Assembly: GCF_013409785.1 (NCBI RefSeq)
Contig: NZ_JACCBV010000001.1
Coordinates: 3,782,001 to 3,846,000 of the forward strand
Source of the DNA: Microbacterium immunditiarum
GTDB lineage: Bacteria > Actinomycetota > Actinomycetes > Actinomycetales > Microbacteriaceae
Reading direction: 5' to 3'
Length of the DNA stretch: 64,000 bases
Shown: positions 41,847-50,199 of the stretch, one piece after another
Layout of the letters: each line of letters opens with the position of its first letter
How positions within the stretch are numbered: the stretch's first letter is position 1
Program-made: the position numbers and the translations under genes
Notes under the pieces: generated by a model
The model's database searches: none
Seen by the model: only the letters and a program-made list of their open reading frames with translations
Told to the model about the DNA's origin: nothing

Positions 41847-42395
41847 TCAGGCCGCTCTCGTCGCGAGCGAGTGGTAGTTCCCCGCGAAGAACACCAGCGG
41901 CTCGCCCGCGCTCGCCTCGGACCAGCTGGTGGCGCTCGCGAGGACAACGTCATGATCGCCGGCGTGCGCGACGGTCTCGATCCGCGCATCGAGCCAGCCG
42001 AGCGCGTCCGCGAGCACGGGGTGACCGGCAGGAGTGAGCGTCCAGTCGTCGTCCGCGAACTTGTCGACATCCTTGCGTGCGAATCGACGCGAGACGTGCT
42101 CGTGGTCGGCACGCAGGATCGAGACAGCGAACTCTCCGATCGGGCGCAGCGCGGCCCAGGTGCGGCTCGAAGGCATCGGGTAGAACGCAACCATCGGGGG
42201 GTCGAGCGAAACCGAGGTGAACGAGTTGCACGCCATTCCGACCGGGCCGTCACCGGTCATCGCCGTGATGAGCACGACCCCTGTCGGGTATCGCCCGAGG
42301 GCGTCGCGGAAGCCACGCTGCAGCAATTCTGCGGTGCCGCGTTGCTTGTCGTGGCGCAGGGAGCGGCCGGTGGCAGCAATGGTCGAGCGCGTCAT
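41847..42395 (-). CDS. Flavin reductase (FMN:NAD(P)H) domain protein
   Basis: A 182-residue protein of the HpaC/RutF-like group that supplies reduced flavin to a monooxygenase. Landmarks: A-L-G-R-Y-P-T-G-V-V-L-I-T-A near residue 27, C-N-S-F-T-S-V-S-L-D-P-P-M-V near 49, F-A-V-S-I-L-R-A near 80, and G-D-H-D-V-V-L-A near 145. ATG 42395 follows GGAGAGG; an earlier in-frame ATG at 42422 lies inside the likely operator. It is the last gene of the leftward series that begins with an LLM monooxygenase 15.5 kb upstream, its most likely partner. Confidence 0.88.
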   Translation of the reverse strand: MTRSTIAATGRSLRHDKQRGTAELLQRGFRDALGRYPTGVVLITAMTGDGPVGMACNSFTSVSLDPPMVAFYPMPSSRTWAALRPIGEFAVSILRADHEHVSRRFARKDVDKFADDDWTLTPAGHPVLADALGWLDARIETVAHAGDHDVVLASATSWSEASAGEPLVFFAGNYHSLATRAA

Positions 42396-42421
42396 GAGCG
42401 ACAATCCTCTCCGTTGAGACA

Positions 42422-42441
42422 TTGTCATAAGCGTATCACAA
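42422..42441. promoter_or_regulatory. Palindromic candidate operator before the flavin reductase gene
   Basis: TTGTCATAAGCGTATCACAA: 8-base arms with one mismatch and a 4-base centre, covering a TATGAC -10-like sequence on the minus strand. It sits between the flavin reductase gene and an IclR gene, whose product is the obvious candidate to bind it. Confidence 0.55.
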
Positions 42442-42516
42442 ATGAACAAACTGATGCCACGACGAATCACTATTGAACGTCCATGCCCGAGCGTACGCGA
42501 CCCGCACGCGGCCTCA

Positions 42517-43203
42517 TCAGCGGTGAGAAGCGAGGATGCTCTCCGCCGCGGTACGCGCGAACGAAGCGAGCTCGGCCTCTTCGGCGGCCGTGCGTAGCCC
42601 CTCGCCCGCCACCGAGACCATCGAGACGCACGCGGGGATGCCGTTGAGAACGAGGGCCACGGCGACGCCGTACGGCGGGCGTTCCGTCGGGACGGTGAAA
42701 GTGCCGACGTAACCCTGTTCTCGCGCCCGCGTGACGAGTGGATCCTCACCGGGCTCGTACGGCCGCAGACTCAATGTGGCGACTCTCGGGGGAAGCATGC
42801 CTTCCGGCATGCGGTACCCGACAGGCGTCATGAGATGGACTGCCGGACGAGTTGGAGTCGCGTGGATCGCGACGACGAGCGCGTCGCCGTCGGACACCAC
42901 CAGCATGGCGGAGTAATCCGTCGCGTCGGCGGCGGCCTGCAACGCGGGGCGCGCTCGTTCATTGAACGGGTCGTTGAACGCCTTCGCGAGTTCCAGGATG
43001 CCGATCCCCAATTGGTACAGCTTGCCCTCGCCTCGGCGAATCAACCGCGCTGACTCGAGTGACCGAAGCTGTCGGTACAGCGGCGGGCGCTGGGTGTCGA
43101 GGCGCCGCGCGAGCTCGGACACCGACAGTCCCTCCGGATTCTCCGCGAGCTCGAAGAGCACACGGATGCCTCGATCAACCGTCGTCGAACCGTCTTGCGC
43201 CAT
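42517..43203 (-). CDS. IclR-family transcriptional regulator (c)
   Basis: A 228-residue regulator. The N-terminal winged helix-turn-helix reads G-I-R-V-L-F-E-L-A-E, then L-S-V-S-E-L-A-R-R-L-D-T-Q-R-P-P-L-Y-R-Q-L-R-S-L. The effector domain covers about 80-225, with A-M-L-V-V-S-D-G-D-A-L-V-V and the closing helix A-R-T-A-A-E-S-I-L. The domain is somewhat shorter than usual. It lies between the aldolase and flavin reductase genes with gaps of about 110-120 bases on each side, so it may have its own promoter. One of three IclR genes of this region. Confidence 0.88.
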   Translation of the reverse strand: MAQDGSTTVDRGIRVLFELAENPEGLSVSELARRLDTQRPPLYRQLRSLESARLIRRGEGKLYQLGIGILELAKAFNDPFNERARPALQAAADATDYSAMLVVSDGDALVVAIHATPTRPAVHLMTPVGYRMPEGMLPPRVATLSLRPYEPGEDPLVTRAREQGYVGTFTVPTERPPYGVAVALVLNGIPACVSMVSVAGEGLRTAAEEAELASFARTAAESILASHR

Positions 43204-43315
43204 TTCTGTCCGCCTTCACCCCATCGTGCTCTCAACCGTTGCTCCATGAAGCTTACGGTCGTGGTTTCGGCGGTGACGGCGAAGTGCACAAGCGCGCAGC
43301 GTCCCCCGGTATTCG

Positions 43316-44020
43316 TCAGCGGTCGTGCGGCGTCTCGGCAGTTCTCAACCACATGTCCCACGCACGGCCGACCTGGCCCGCATTCGTGGTCGCTGCACTA
43401 TGCCCCTCTTGCTCGGTCAGATAGCGCACCGTTCCGAGCGAGATCGCGTCGCGCTGCAATGCGGCATTCTTCTCGGCGTAGATGGCGCGGTATACGGCAA
43501 GCGGCAGTGAGCCCGCGACCGTGACGGAGCCGTGGCCCCGCATGAGCGCCATGGGCGCGTCGCCCAGCGCCGCCGCGAGGGCGACGCCCAGGCCGGGATC
43601 GCGGATGAGCAGGTCGGTCCCGTCACCCCCGATGTCGGCGATTTCGAATCGGGCGACCCCGCCGCTGAGAAAGCCGGCCATATGGAAAACGGGACGGAGC
43701 GGAGCCTCCGTCACCCCGAACGGGATCACCGCAGGAGAGTGGCTGTGGACGACGGCAAGCACGTCGGGACGTGCCCGGTAGATCTCGGAATGGATGTAGC
43801 GCTCGAGGTACGGCTTGCGGTCGTCACCCGTGTTTCCGTCGAGGTCGAAGTCTTGGACGTCCGAGGCCGCAACCAGCGCGGGAGCCATGTTGCGGGCCAG
43901 CAGGAAGCGGTTCGGGTCGCTCTCGGAACGAACACTCACGTGTCCGAACGCGTCGAGCACTCCCTGGCTGACCAGGATGTGGTTCGCCTGCGCGAGCAGT
44001 TCGCTCTGGCTGGTTGACAT
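43316..44020 (-). CDS. Class II aldolase/adducin-family protein
   Basis: A 234-residue zinc enzyme of the fuculose-phosphate aldolase type. The zinc-binding histidines are in V-V-H-S-H-S-P-A and later in M-R-G-H-G-S-V; the start is rich in N-H-I-L-V-S-Q-G-V-L-D-A-F-G-H-V-S-V-R, typical for the family, in which the G-H-x-S segment binds phosphate or carboxylate. Family members cleave or decarboxylate hydroxy acids. In this operon it may split the carbon skeleton after deamination. It follows the aldehyde dehydrogenase by 44 bases. Confidence 0.86.
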   Translation of the reverse strand: MSTSQSELLAQANHILVSQGVLDAFGHVSVRSESDPNRFLLARNMAPALVAASDVQDFDLDGNTGDDRKPYLERYIHSEIYRARPDVLAVVHSHSPAVIPFGVTEAPLRPVFHMAGFLSGGVARFEIADIGGDGTDLLIRDPGLGVALAAALGDAPMALMRGHGSVTVAGSLPLAVYRAIYAEKNAALQRDAISLGTVRYLTEQEGHSAATTNAGQVGRAWDMWLRTAETPHDR

Positions 44021-44064
44021 GTCGAGTCCTCTCGGTGTGGCGCGGTCGAGGTGGGCGCCGATGT

Positions 44065-45558
44065 TCAGGCGGAGCGGAATACGCCGTCGACGCGTCTAGG
44101 CACGCGCGACGTGCCATTGATCGCGGCGCGCACCGGCGCAGGAAGTGAGCTATCGGGCACGGATTGGTAGGCGACCGGTCGCACGAAGCGGTCCAGGGCC
44201 GCAGCGCCGACCGAGGTCGATGCGGGTTGGGAGGTGGCGGGCCAGGGCCCGCCGTGTTGCTGCGCCCACGTCCAGGCGACGCCGGTCGGCCAGTCGCCTA
44301 CGGTCACGCGGCCGGTCTGCGAGGCGAGCACCTCCACGAAGCGTGCCGTGTCGGGGTCGTCGTCGCCGTCCGCGAACACAGCACCGGTCAGGCTGGCCTG
44401 GAGCGTGGCCAGCGCTGCCGTCGCCTGGTCGATCTGCTCGTACTCGACGACGACCGCGACCGCGCCAAAGCACTCCTCGAGCAGACGACTGCCTGCTCGA
44501 ATGGCATCGAGTGGTGCCGACAGCACAGCGGCGTCCGCCGACCAGCCCTCCCCGTTACCCTCAATTCGAGCGACCACGGTGGCACCCGCGCCGACCAGAC
44601 CGTCGATGCCCTGAGCGGTCGCGTGGGCGATCGCCTCGGTGAGCATCACCGGCGGAGGCGACTGACCCAGCGCACGACCGACCGCCTCGGCGGCGCCGTG
44701 CCCGGCAGGGACGAGGAGCAGCCCAGGCTTGGTACAGAACTGGCCGGAGCCAAGCGTGAAAGAGCCAGCGAAGCCATCCGCGATCTCGTCCATGCGCGCG
44801 GCGGCCCGGGGTGTGACCACGACGGGGTTGACCGTGCCCATCTCGGCGAAGACCGGGATGACGTCGTCGCGCTCGTTTGCGATCCGCCAGAGCGCGAGCC
44901 CACCCCGCTGCGAACCGGTGAAGCCGACAGCCCGAACTCCCGGCGCGCGCACGAGTTCAGCACCGATCTCAAGACCGACTACGAGCGAGAGCGTGCCATC
45001 GGGCGCACCCGCTTCCGCAAGCGCCGCCTGTGCGATCGCGACGAGGCGGATGCACGTGTGCACGTGTGCGGGATGCGCCTTGACGATCACCGGGCACCCC
45101 GCCGCGATCGCCGAACCGGTGTCGTTGCCCAGCGCTCCGAATGCGAACGGGAAGTTGCTCGCCCCGAAAACGGCAACCGGGCCGACCGGCCGGTTTGCCC
45201 GCACGAGGCGCGGCGACGTAGCCGTCGGGTTGTCGACTGCGATACCTAGGTAGCTGCCCTCCGCGGCGACGGTGCCGTAGAACCTCAGTTGATCGGCCAT
45301 CCTGCCGACTTCGCCGCTGAGGCGTGCTTCGCCCAGCGCCGTCTCCGTATCAGCGAGCCCCACGAGCTCATCGCGGTGCGCTTCGAGCGCTTCCGCGATG
45401 CGACCCAGCCACCGCTCTCGCTCGACAGCAGATGTTTCGCTCAGCACGCGTGCGGCCGCGACGGCGGACATGACCACGCCGTCGAGCTCCCCCGGCGCGG
45501 TGTCCTCCACGGCCGCGAGCGCGACACCGTCGCGGGGCCGGAAGCTGACGGTCGTCAT
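44065..45558 (-). CDS. Aldehyde dehydrogenase, 2-oxoglutarate-semialdehyde dehydrogenase type
   Basis: A 497-residue enzyme of the unusual ALDH branch that includes 2,5-dioxovalerate (2-oxoglutarate semialdehyde) dehydrogenase. Characteristic pieces: F-G-A-S-N-F-P-F-A-F near residue 130, V-I-V-K-A-H-P-A-H near 158, G-F-T-G-S-Q-R-G-G near 212, catalytic Glu in F-A-E-M-G-T-V-N-P near 240, and catalytic Cys in G-S-G-Q-F-C-T-K-P-G-L near 270. It overlaps the transaminase stop by four bases (ATGA), so both are made together. The pair converts an omega-amino acid to its semialdehyde and then to a dicarboxylic acid. Confidence 0.88.
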   Translation of the reverse strand: MTTVSFRPRDGVALAAVEDTAPGELDGVVMSAVAAARVLSETSAVERERWLGRIAEALEAHRDELVGLADTETALGEARLSGEVGRMADQLRFYGTVAAEGSYLGIAVDNPTATSPRLVRANRPVGPVAVFGASNFPFAFGALGNDTGSAIAAGCPVIVKAHPAHVHTCIRLVAIAQAALAEAGAPDGTLSLVVGLEIGAELVRAPGVRAVGFTGSQRGGLALWRIANERDDVIPVFAEMGTVNPVVVTPRAAARMDEIADGFAGSFTLGSGQFCTKPGLLLVPAGHGAAEAVGRALGQSPPPVMLTEAIAHATAQGIDGLVGAGATVVARIEGNGEGWSADAAVLSAPLDAIRAGSRLLEECFGAVAVVVEYEQIDQATAALATLQASLTGAVFADGDDDPDTARFVEVLASQTGRVTVGDWPTGVAWTWAQQHGGPWPATSQPASTSVGAAALDRFVRPVAYQSVPDSSLPAPVRAAINGTSRVPRRVDGVFRSA

Positions 45559-46898
45559 GCGAGGGTCCTGGTCGCTTCGGCGAGAACGTCAAGGGCGTCC
45601 TCCAGAAGATCGTCGCTGATCACGAGCGGCGGCAGCAGGCGGATCACATTGCTGTACGTGCCGGCCGTGAGCGTGAGCACGCCGCGCGCGTTGGCATGCG
45701 CTGCGACCTTCTTCGCGGCGTCAGGGTCCGGTGTGCGCGTGCCGGGAACGACGAACTCCATGGCCAGCATCGCGCCACGCCCGCGCACGTCTCCGATGGC
45801 GGCGCACTCGGCCTGCAGTTCCTTCAGCCGCGGCATCACGACCTCCTCGATGTGGCGGGCACGGCCGGGGAGATCTTCGTCCACGATCACGTCGAGGGCT
45901 GCGATGGCAGCGGCACACGCGACGGGGTTTCCCGCGTAGGTGCCTCCGAGGCCACCAGCGCGCACCGAGTCCATGATCTCTGCGCGGCCGGTGACCGCCG
46001 AGAGTGGCATGCCCGCCGCGAGTGCCTTGGCAGTGAGAACGATGTCGGGGACCACGCCCTCGTGGTCGACAGCGAACAGATCCCCCGTGCGCGCAAGCCC
46101 GGCTTGGATCTCGTCGGCGATGAAGACGATTCCATTCTCTTTCGCGAACTGCGCGACCTTCGTCATGTACCCCTCGGGCAACACGATGAATCCGCCTTCG
46201 CCTTGAACGGGCTCGACGATGATCGCCGCGACGTTGGCGGTTCCGACCTGTGTCGTGATCTGGTCGACGAGCTGCTCGAACGCCTCCTCCGCGATGCCGG
46301 TCTCCGTGGTGGCGGCGCCGGCCCAGCGGTACGGGTACGGCGACGGTACCCGGTAGACCTCGGGCGCGAACGGGCCGAACCCTTCCTTGTAGGGGACGTT
46401 CTTTCCCGTCATTGTCATCGTCAACAGGGTTCGGCCGTGATAGGCGTGGCCGAGGACCACGATGGCATCGCGACCGGTCCAGGTGCGCGCGATCTTAACC
46501 GCGTTCTCGACCGCTTCCGCACCAGTGCTGAAAAGCCCGGTGCGCTTCTCGAATTCGCCGGGGGTGAGACGGTTGAGCCTTTCGGCGACCTCTAGTGCGG
46601 ATTCGTACTCGGTGACCATGAAGCATGTGTGCGTGAAGCGATCGGCCTGCTCGCGTATCGCAGCGGTGACACGCGGATGCGATGCTCCCACGCTCGTGAC
46701 CGCGATTCCCGATGCCAGGTCGATGAGGTGGTTGCCGTCGACGTCGACAAGGATCCCCTCGCTCGCCTCCGCGATGAAGACAGGTAGGGTGACACCGAAG
46801 CCGGCTGCGATGTTCGACTCACGGCGGGCCTGAAGTTCGGTGGACAGCGGGCCTGGGATCGCCGTCTTGAGGATGCGGCGCTGCTCGGGCTCAGTCAC
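45555..46898 (-). CDS. gabT: 4-aminobutyrate-type omega-aminotransferase
   Basis: Class III PLP aminotransferase, 447 residues, normal length. The C-I-style PLP pocket shows F-S-T-G-A-E-A-V-E-N-A-V-K near residue 128, Y-H-G-R-T-L-L-T near 155, F-I-A-D-E-I-Q-A-G-L-A-R-T-G near 258, and the PLP lysine in L-T-A-K-A-L-A-A-G-M-P-L near 292. The sequence agrees with actinobacterial GabT, which deaminates GABA, but beta-alanine or 5-aminovalerate are close alternatives. It starts 14 bases after an IclR gene and overlaps the aldehyde dehydrogenase gene. Confidence 0.9.
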   Translation of the reverse strand: MTEPEQRRILKTAIPGPLSTELQARRESNIAAGFGVTLPVFIAEASEGILVDVDGNHLIDLASGIAVTSVGASHPRVTAAIREQADRFTHTCFMVTEYESALEVAERLNRLTPGEFEKRTGLFSTGAEAVENAVKIARTWTGRDAIVVLGHAYHGRTLLTMTMTGKNVPYKEGFGPFAPEVYRVPSPYPYRWAGAATTETGIAEEAFEQLVDQITTQVGTANVAAIIVEPVQGEGGFIVLPEGYMTKVAQFAKENGIVFIADEIQAGLARTGDLFAVDHEGVVPDIVLTAKALAAGMPLSAVTGRAEIMDSVRAGGLGGTYAGNPVACAAAIAALDVIVDEDLPGRARHIEEVVMPRLKELQAECAAIGDVRGRGAMLAMEFVVPGTRTPDPDAAKKVAAHANARGVLTLTAGTYSNVIRLLPPLVISDDLLEDALDVLAEATRTLA

Positions 46899-46912
46899 GG
46901 GGGTTCTCCTTG

Positions 46913-47725
46913 CTATGAGTAAGGCGTGCCTGCATGTGCGGGCAGGAAGTCGTAGATGAATTCGAGCTCGTGTGCCCCGCGCTCTAGAACCTCGCGATGC
47001 TCACGCCGGATCTCCGGCGTGAGCCGGCTGCGTGGTCCCGCGATACTCAGCGCTGCATACGGACGCCCGCTTGGGTTGCGGACGGCGCAGCTCGTCGATC
47101 CGGCTCCTTCGAACGCGTCGGCTCCGAGGACTGCGTCGTCCTGGTTCACTGCGAAGCCGGCGGCTCGAATCTCGTCGAGTGCCGCGAGCAGGGCGCGCCG
47201 GTCAGCCAAGGCTCCGTGCGGCTTCGGCAGATCGCCGGTCGGGTAGAGCTCACGAACCTCGGCGTCGTCGAGGGCGGCGAGCAGGCACCGACCGATGCTG
47301 TACATGTAAGCGGGAGCGATCTCACCCGTGCGCACGCGAGCGGCCACGACCGCATCCTCCGCGGTCACACCTGCGACGAACCGCACGGAGGCTCCGTCGA
47401 GCACGGCGAGATGCACCGTCGCCTGTGACTCCGCCGCCATCCGCTGCAGCGTCGCATGTGCCGCTCCGATCACTGGAGTCCGACGTTGGATAAGCGATCC
47501 CAACCGGACGAGCCGAGGACCGCCCGCATATTCGCCGTCCTCGGTCAGAACCACGTAACCCGCATCCTCCAAGGGATCCATCGTCCGCTTCGCCGAGCGC
47601 TGGGTCACTCCCCAGCGAACGGACAGAGCCTCGAGCGACATGCTGCGCTCCATCTCGAGCAGCCCGAGGATGTCGAGAAACCTCCCCGACGCAGCCATCC
47701 ACGCGTCGGGCCGGTGGCCGCTCAC
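46913..47725 (-). CDS. IclR-family transcriptional regulator (b)
   Basis: A 270-residue IclR protein. The winged helix region is F-L-D-I-L-G-L-L-E, then M-S-L-E-A-L-S-V-R-W-G-V-T-Q-R-S-A-K-R-T-M-D. The effector domain has V-H-L-A-V-L-D-G-A-S-V-R-F-V, Y-M-Y-S-I-G-R-C-L-L-A-A-L and P-Y-A-A-L-S-I-A-G-P. The GTG start at 47725 overlaps the stop of the upstream IclR gene (GTGA), an unusual tandem of two coupled regulators. The two proteins may form hetero-oligomers or sense different intermediates; this is inference. Confidence 0.87.
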   Translation of the reverse strand: MSGHRPDAWMAASGRFLDILGLLEMERSMSLEALSVRWGVTQRSAKRTMDPLEDAGYVVLTEDGEYAGGPRLVRLGSLIQRRTPVIGAAHATLQRMAAESQATVHLAVLDGASVRFVAGVTAEDAVVAARVRTGEIAPAYMYSIGRCLLAALDDAEVRELYPTGDLPKPHGALADRRALLAALDEIRAAGFAVNQDDAVLGADAFEGAGSTSCAVRNPSGRPYAALSIAGPRSRLTPEIRREHREVLERGAHELEFIYDFLPAHAGTPYS

Positions 47726-48498
47726 TCGAGGACCTCGGTGATCGCCGCGGTCGCGGCGCGCAGCTCTGCGACACTGCCGCCGAGGAGGGCCGGCCGATAG
47801 CGGTCGATGGGCATCATGACGCTGACGGCTCCCACCACTTCGCCGCCTCGTCCGCGCACGCTCATCGCGAAGCTCACCAGATCCGGGTCATTCTCCGCGA
47901 CCGAAAGTGCGAATCCCCGCGCCCGAGTCGCATCGAGTTCTGCGCCGAGTCGGATCATCTCGGGCGACTGCGAGCCGAGCGCTGAATGGAGCCGGTCGAC
48001 GTCCTTGAGCGCCATCTCGGCCAGGATGGCGCGCCCCCCGGCGGACCCCCGCGCGGGAACGACCAGGCCGAGGCGGCTGACCACGTGGAGCTCTGCGGTC
48101 GACTCGACGCAGTCGACCACTTGCACGCCTGCGCCTGTGATCGCGGCAGGGTTCGTCGTCATCAGCATCATGAGATTGACGGTCTCACCGAGCGACGCGC
48201 TGAGCCGTTCCAGGGATTCGTGTGCGGCGGTGATGATGCGCGCCCGTCCGCCGGCGCGACTGACGCTGCCCAGAGCCGGACCGGGGACGTACTCGCGCTT
48301 GTCTCCCTGCACAACGAACCCGCGGTGACGGAGAGTCGACAGCAGCCGGTGCGCGGTCGAAAGGGCGACGCCGAGTTCCGTGGCTACGTCCGAGACTCGG
48401 ACTACTCCGTCCCTGCGCAGGATGAGGAGGATTCGCAGGACATTGTCCGCCGAGTCGAGAATCGGCTGGCGTGGTTGCTTCGGCGTGACGTCGGGCAC
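47722..48498 (-). CDS. IclR-family transcriptional regulator (a)
   Basis: About 258 residues. Helix-turn-helix: N-V-L-R-I-L-L-I-L-R-R, then V-R-V-S-D-V-A-T-E-L-G-V-A-L-S-T-A-H-R-L-L-S-T-L. The effector domain includes V-N-L-M-M-L-M-T-T-N, R-L-G-L-V-V-P-A-R-G-S-A-G-G-R-A and the end V-V-G-A-V-S-V-M-M-P. GTG 48498 is preferred: AGGAGAA lies upstream inside the last codons of the SDR gene. An ATG at 48543 would overlap that gene by 38 bases. It is coupled to regulator b by a 4-base overlap. Confidence 0.88.
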   Translation of the reverse strand: MPDVTPKQPRQPILDSADNVLRILLILRRDGVVRVSDVATELGVALSTAHRLLSTLRHRGFVVQGDKREYVPGPALGSVSRAGGRARIITAAHESLERLSASLGETVNLMMLMTTNPAAITGAGVQVVDCVESTAELHVVSRLGLVVPARGSAGGRAILAEMALKDVDRLHSALGSQSPEMIRLGAELDATRARGFALSVAENDPDLVSFAMSVRGRGGEVVGAVSVMMPIDRYRPALLGGSVAELRAATAAITEVLE

Positions 48499-48505
48499 GA
48501 GCAGA

Positions 48506-49300
48506 TCAATTCTCCTGGCCGGCCGCGTTCCACGGAGTGTCATAGCGTCCGACCCCGGCGGCGCCATCGACGCGCACGTCCTCACCGCTCACGAACGCGG
48601 AGCGCGACGACAGCAGATAGCACACGACATCGGCGATGTCGGTTGCCGTCGGCGTATGCGCGAGGGGCGTCGCCTGCCGTGCGCGGGCCGCGTACTCGGG
48701 CGACACGAATGGGCCGATGCCCTCGCGATAGCCGTGGTCGACGAGACCGGGCGCGACGGAGTTCACGCGGATTCCGTGCGCTCCGACCTCCATGGCGAGG
48801 ATCTTCGTGAGCATCACCAGGGCCGCCTTCGAGGTGGAGTAGCGCCCGCCGCCTACTCGGCCGGTGTACGCCGCGCCGCTCGCCATCGTCACGATCGAGC
48901 CGGGAGTGCCGCTCGCGATCATGGCCCGGGCGGCGGCCGTTGTAACTACGAATGAGCCCGTGAGGTTCGGGGTCATGACGGTGTTCCAGTCGGCGACGCT
49001 CAGGCTGAGCAGCTCCCCATAAGGGGCGATGCCGACGTTGCTGGACACCGCGTCGAGTGGGCCGAACTCCGCTTCGGTCGCGGCGACAGCATCCGTCATC
49101 ACCGTCTCGTCGGCGACGTCCCCCGCGATGGCGACCACGCGGTGACCGTGGGCCTGCAAGCGCGCCGCGCTCACGGCGAGCCGGTCGGCGTTGAGGTCGA
49201 CCATGCCCACGGCCGCGCCATCGCGAACAAGCTGCTCGGTGACCGCGAGGCCGATGCCGTCAGCGGCGCCCGTGACGAACGCGACGCTCGGCGACGTCAT
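48506..49300 (-). CDS. Short-chain dehydrogenase/reductase
   Basis: Classical SDR of 264 residues that oxidises or reduces an alcohol/ketone with NAD(P). The cofactor loop is V-T-G-A-A-D-G-I-G-L near residue 9, with D-L-N in M-V-D-L-N-A-D near 36 pointing to NAD(H). The S-S-N-V-G-I segment lies near 85, and the catalytic Ser and Y-x-x-x-K are in T-M-A-S-G-A-A-Y and G-R-Y-S-T-S-K-A. A proline-glycine pair follows in S-V-A-P-G-L-V. It overlaps the preceding hydrolase gene by four bases, so it acts in the same pathway. Confidence 0.9.
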   Translation of the reverse strand: MTSPSVAFVTGAADGIGLAVTEQLVRDGAAVGMVDLNADRLAVSAARLQAHGHRVVAIAGDVADETVMTDAVAATEAEFGPLDAVSSNVGIAPYGELLSLSVADWNTVMTPNLTGSFVVTTAAARAMIASGTPGSIVTMASGAAYTGRVGGGRYSTSKAALVMLTKILAMEVGAHGIRVNSVAPGLVDHGYREGIGPFVSPEYAARARQATPLAHTPTATDIADVVCYLLSSRSAFVSGEDVRVDGAAGVGRYDTPWNAAGQEN

Positions 49301-50199
49301 GCCGGCACCGCGGCGAATCGGTCGGCGAACCGCTGGATGAAGCGCGTGACGTGACCCGCGACTTCGTCCGGCTTCTCGCGGAATGCGAGGTGACCCGCCC
49401 TGTGCACGAACGACAGGGACAGCTCTGCCGAGGTGGTGGCGAGGAAGTTCATGGTCTCGACCGCGAAGATCCCTTCAGACAGGGGGTCGTCGGCTCCCCA
49501 GATCAACTGGATGGGCACGTCGTAGCCGTGGTCGCGCGCCCAGGCGAACATCTGCCCTTTGGTGAAGAGCAGGTCGCTGCGCAGACGACCGGCCGCTCCG
49601 GGCTGCGCGACGATCTCGACCGCCGACGTGTGCGCGGCTGACGATGTCAGATCTTCGAGCACGGGCGCGAGTCCGTCGAGGTGGCGGGTGCTGAACGACA
49701 TGCGTTCCAGTGCCCAAAGTTGCGGGCTGCCGGCGCCGGACGGTGGGTTGAGCAGCACGACGTCGGAGGGCATGTCGCCGGTGGGTGCGGCCTCCGTGGC
49801 GTTGAGCAGCGAAACCGACCGCGCCCGGAACGGATATTCGCCCGTGCGCGCGAGTACTATCGCGAGCAGCCCCCCGTCGTCGTGACCGACCAGGTGCGCC
49901 GCCTCGAGACCAAGTTCATGCGCGACGCCGAGCACGGCGTGGGCGGCGCCCGCGAACGTGAGGTCATCGAGCCCGCGGGCGCGCGTGCCACCGGCCCCGG
50001 GCAGGTCGATCATGATCACCCGGTGGGACGCGGCGAGGCTCTCGGCGAACGGCCCCCAAAGATCCGATGACGAGCACCACAGGGCACGGCCGGGCGATCC
50101 ACCGTGCAGCAGAATGACGGGTTCACCCTCCCCTGCCTGCAGGAGACGAACGGCGAGACCGTCGACGACGACGGTGGACTCAGCAAACGGCGAAGTCAC
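49297..50199 (-). CDS. Alpha/beta hydrolase with Asp at the nucleophile position
   Basis: A 300-residue alpha/beta hydrolase. The oxyanion loop is L-L-H-G-G-S-P-G near residue 32, and the nucleophile elbow reads V-G-H-D-D-G-G-L, so the nucleophile is Asp instead of Ser. The acid lies in W-G-A-D-D-P-L and the histidine in H-R-A-G-H-L-A-F. Asp nucleophiles occur in epoxide hydrolases and haloalkane dehalogenases, suggesting C-O or C-halogen cleavage through an alkyl-enzyme ester. GTG 50199 has GGAGGAGG upstream and overlaps the neighbouring hydrolase gene by 20 bases. Confidence 0.85.
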   Translation of the reverse strand: MTSPFAESTVVVDGLAVRLLQAGEGEPVILLHGGSPGRALWCSSSDLWGPFAESLAASHRVIMIDLPGAGGTRARGLDDLTFAGAAHAVLGVAHELGLEAAHLVGHDDGGLLAIVLARTGEYPFRARSVSLLNATEAAPTGDMPSDVVLLNPPSGAGSPQLWALERMSFSTRHLDGLAPVLEDLTSSAAHTSAVEIVAQPGAAGRLRSDLLFTKGQMFAWARDHGYDVPIQLIWGADDPLSEGIFAVETMNFLATTSAELSLSFVHRAGHLAFREKPDEVAGHVTRFIQRFADRFAAVPA

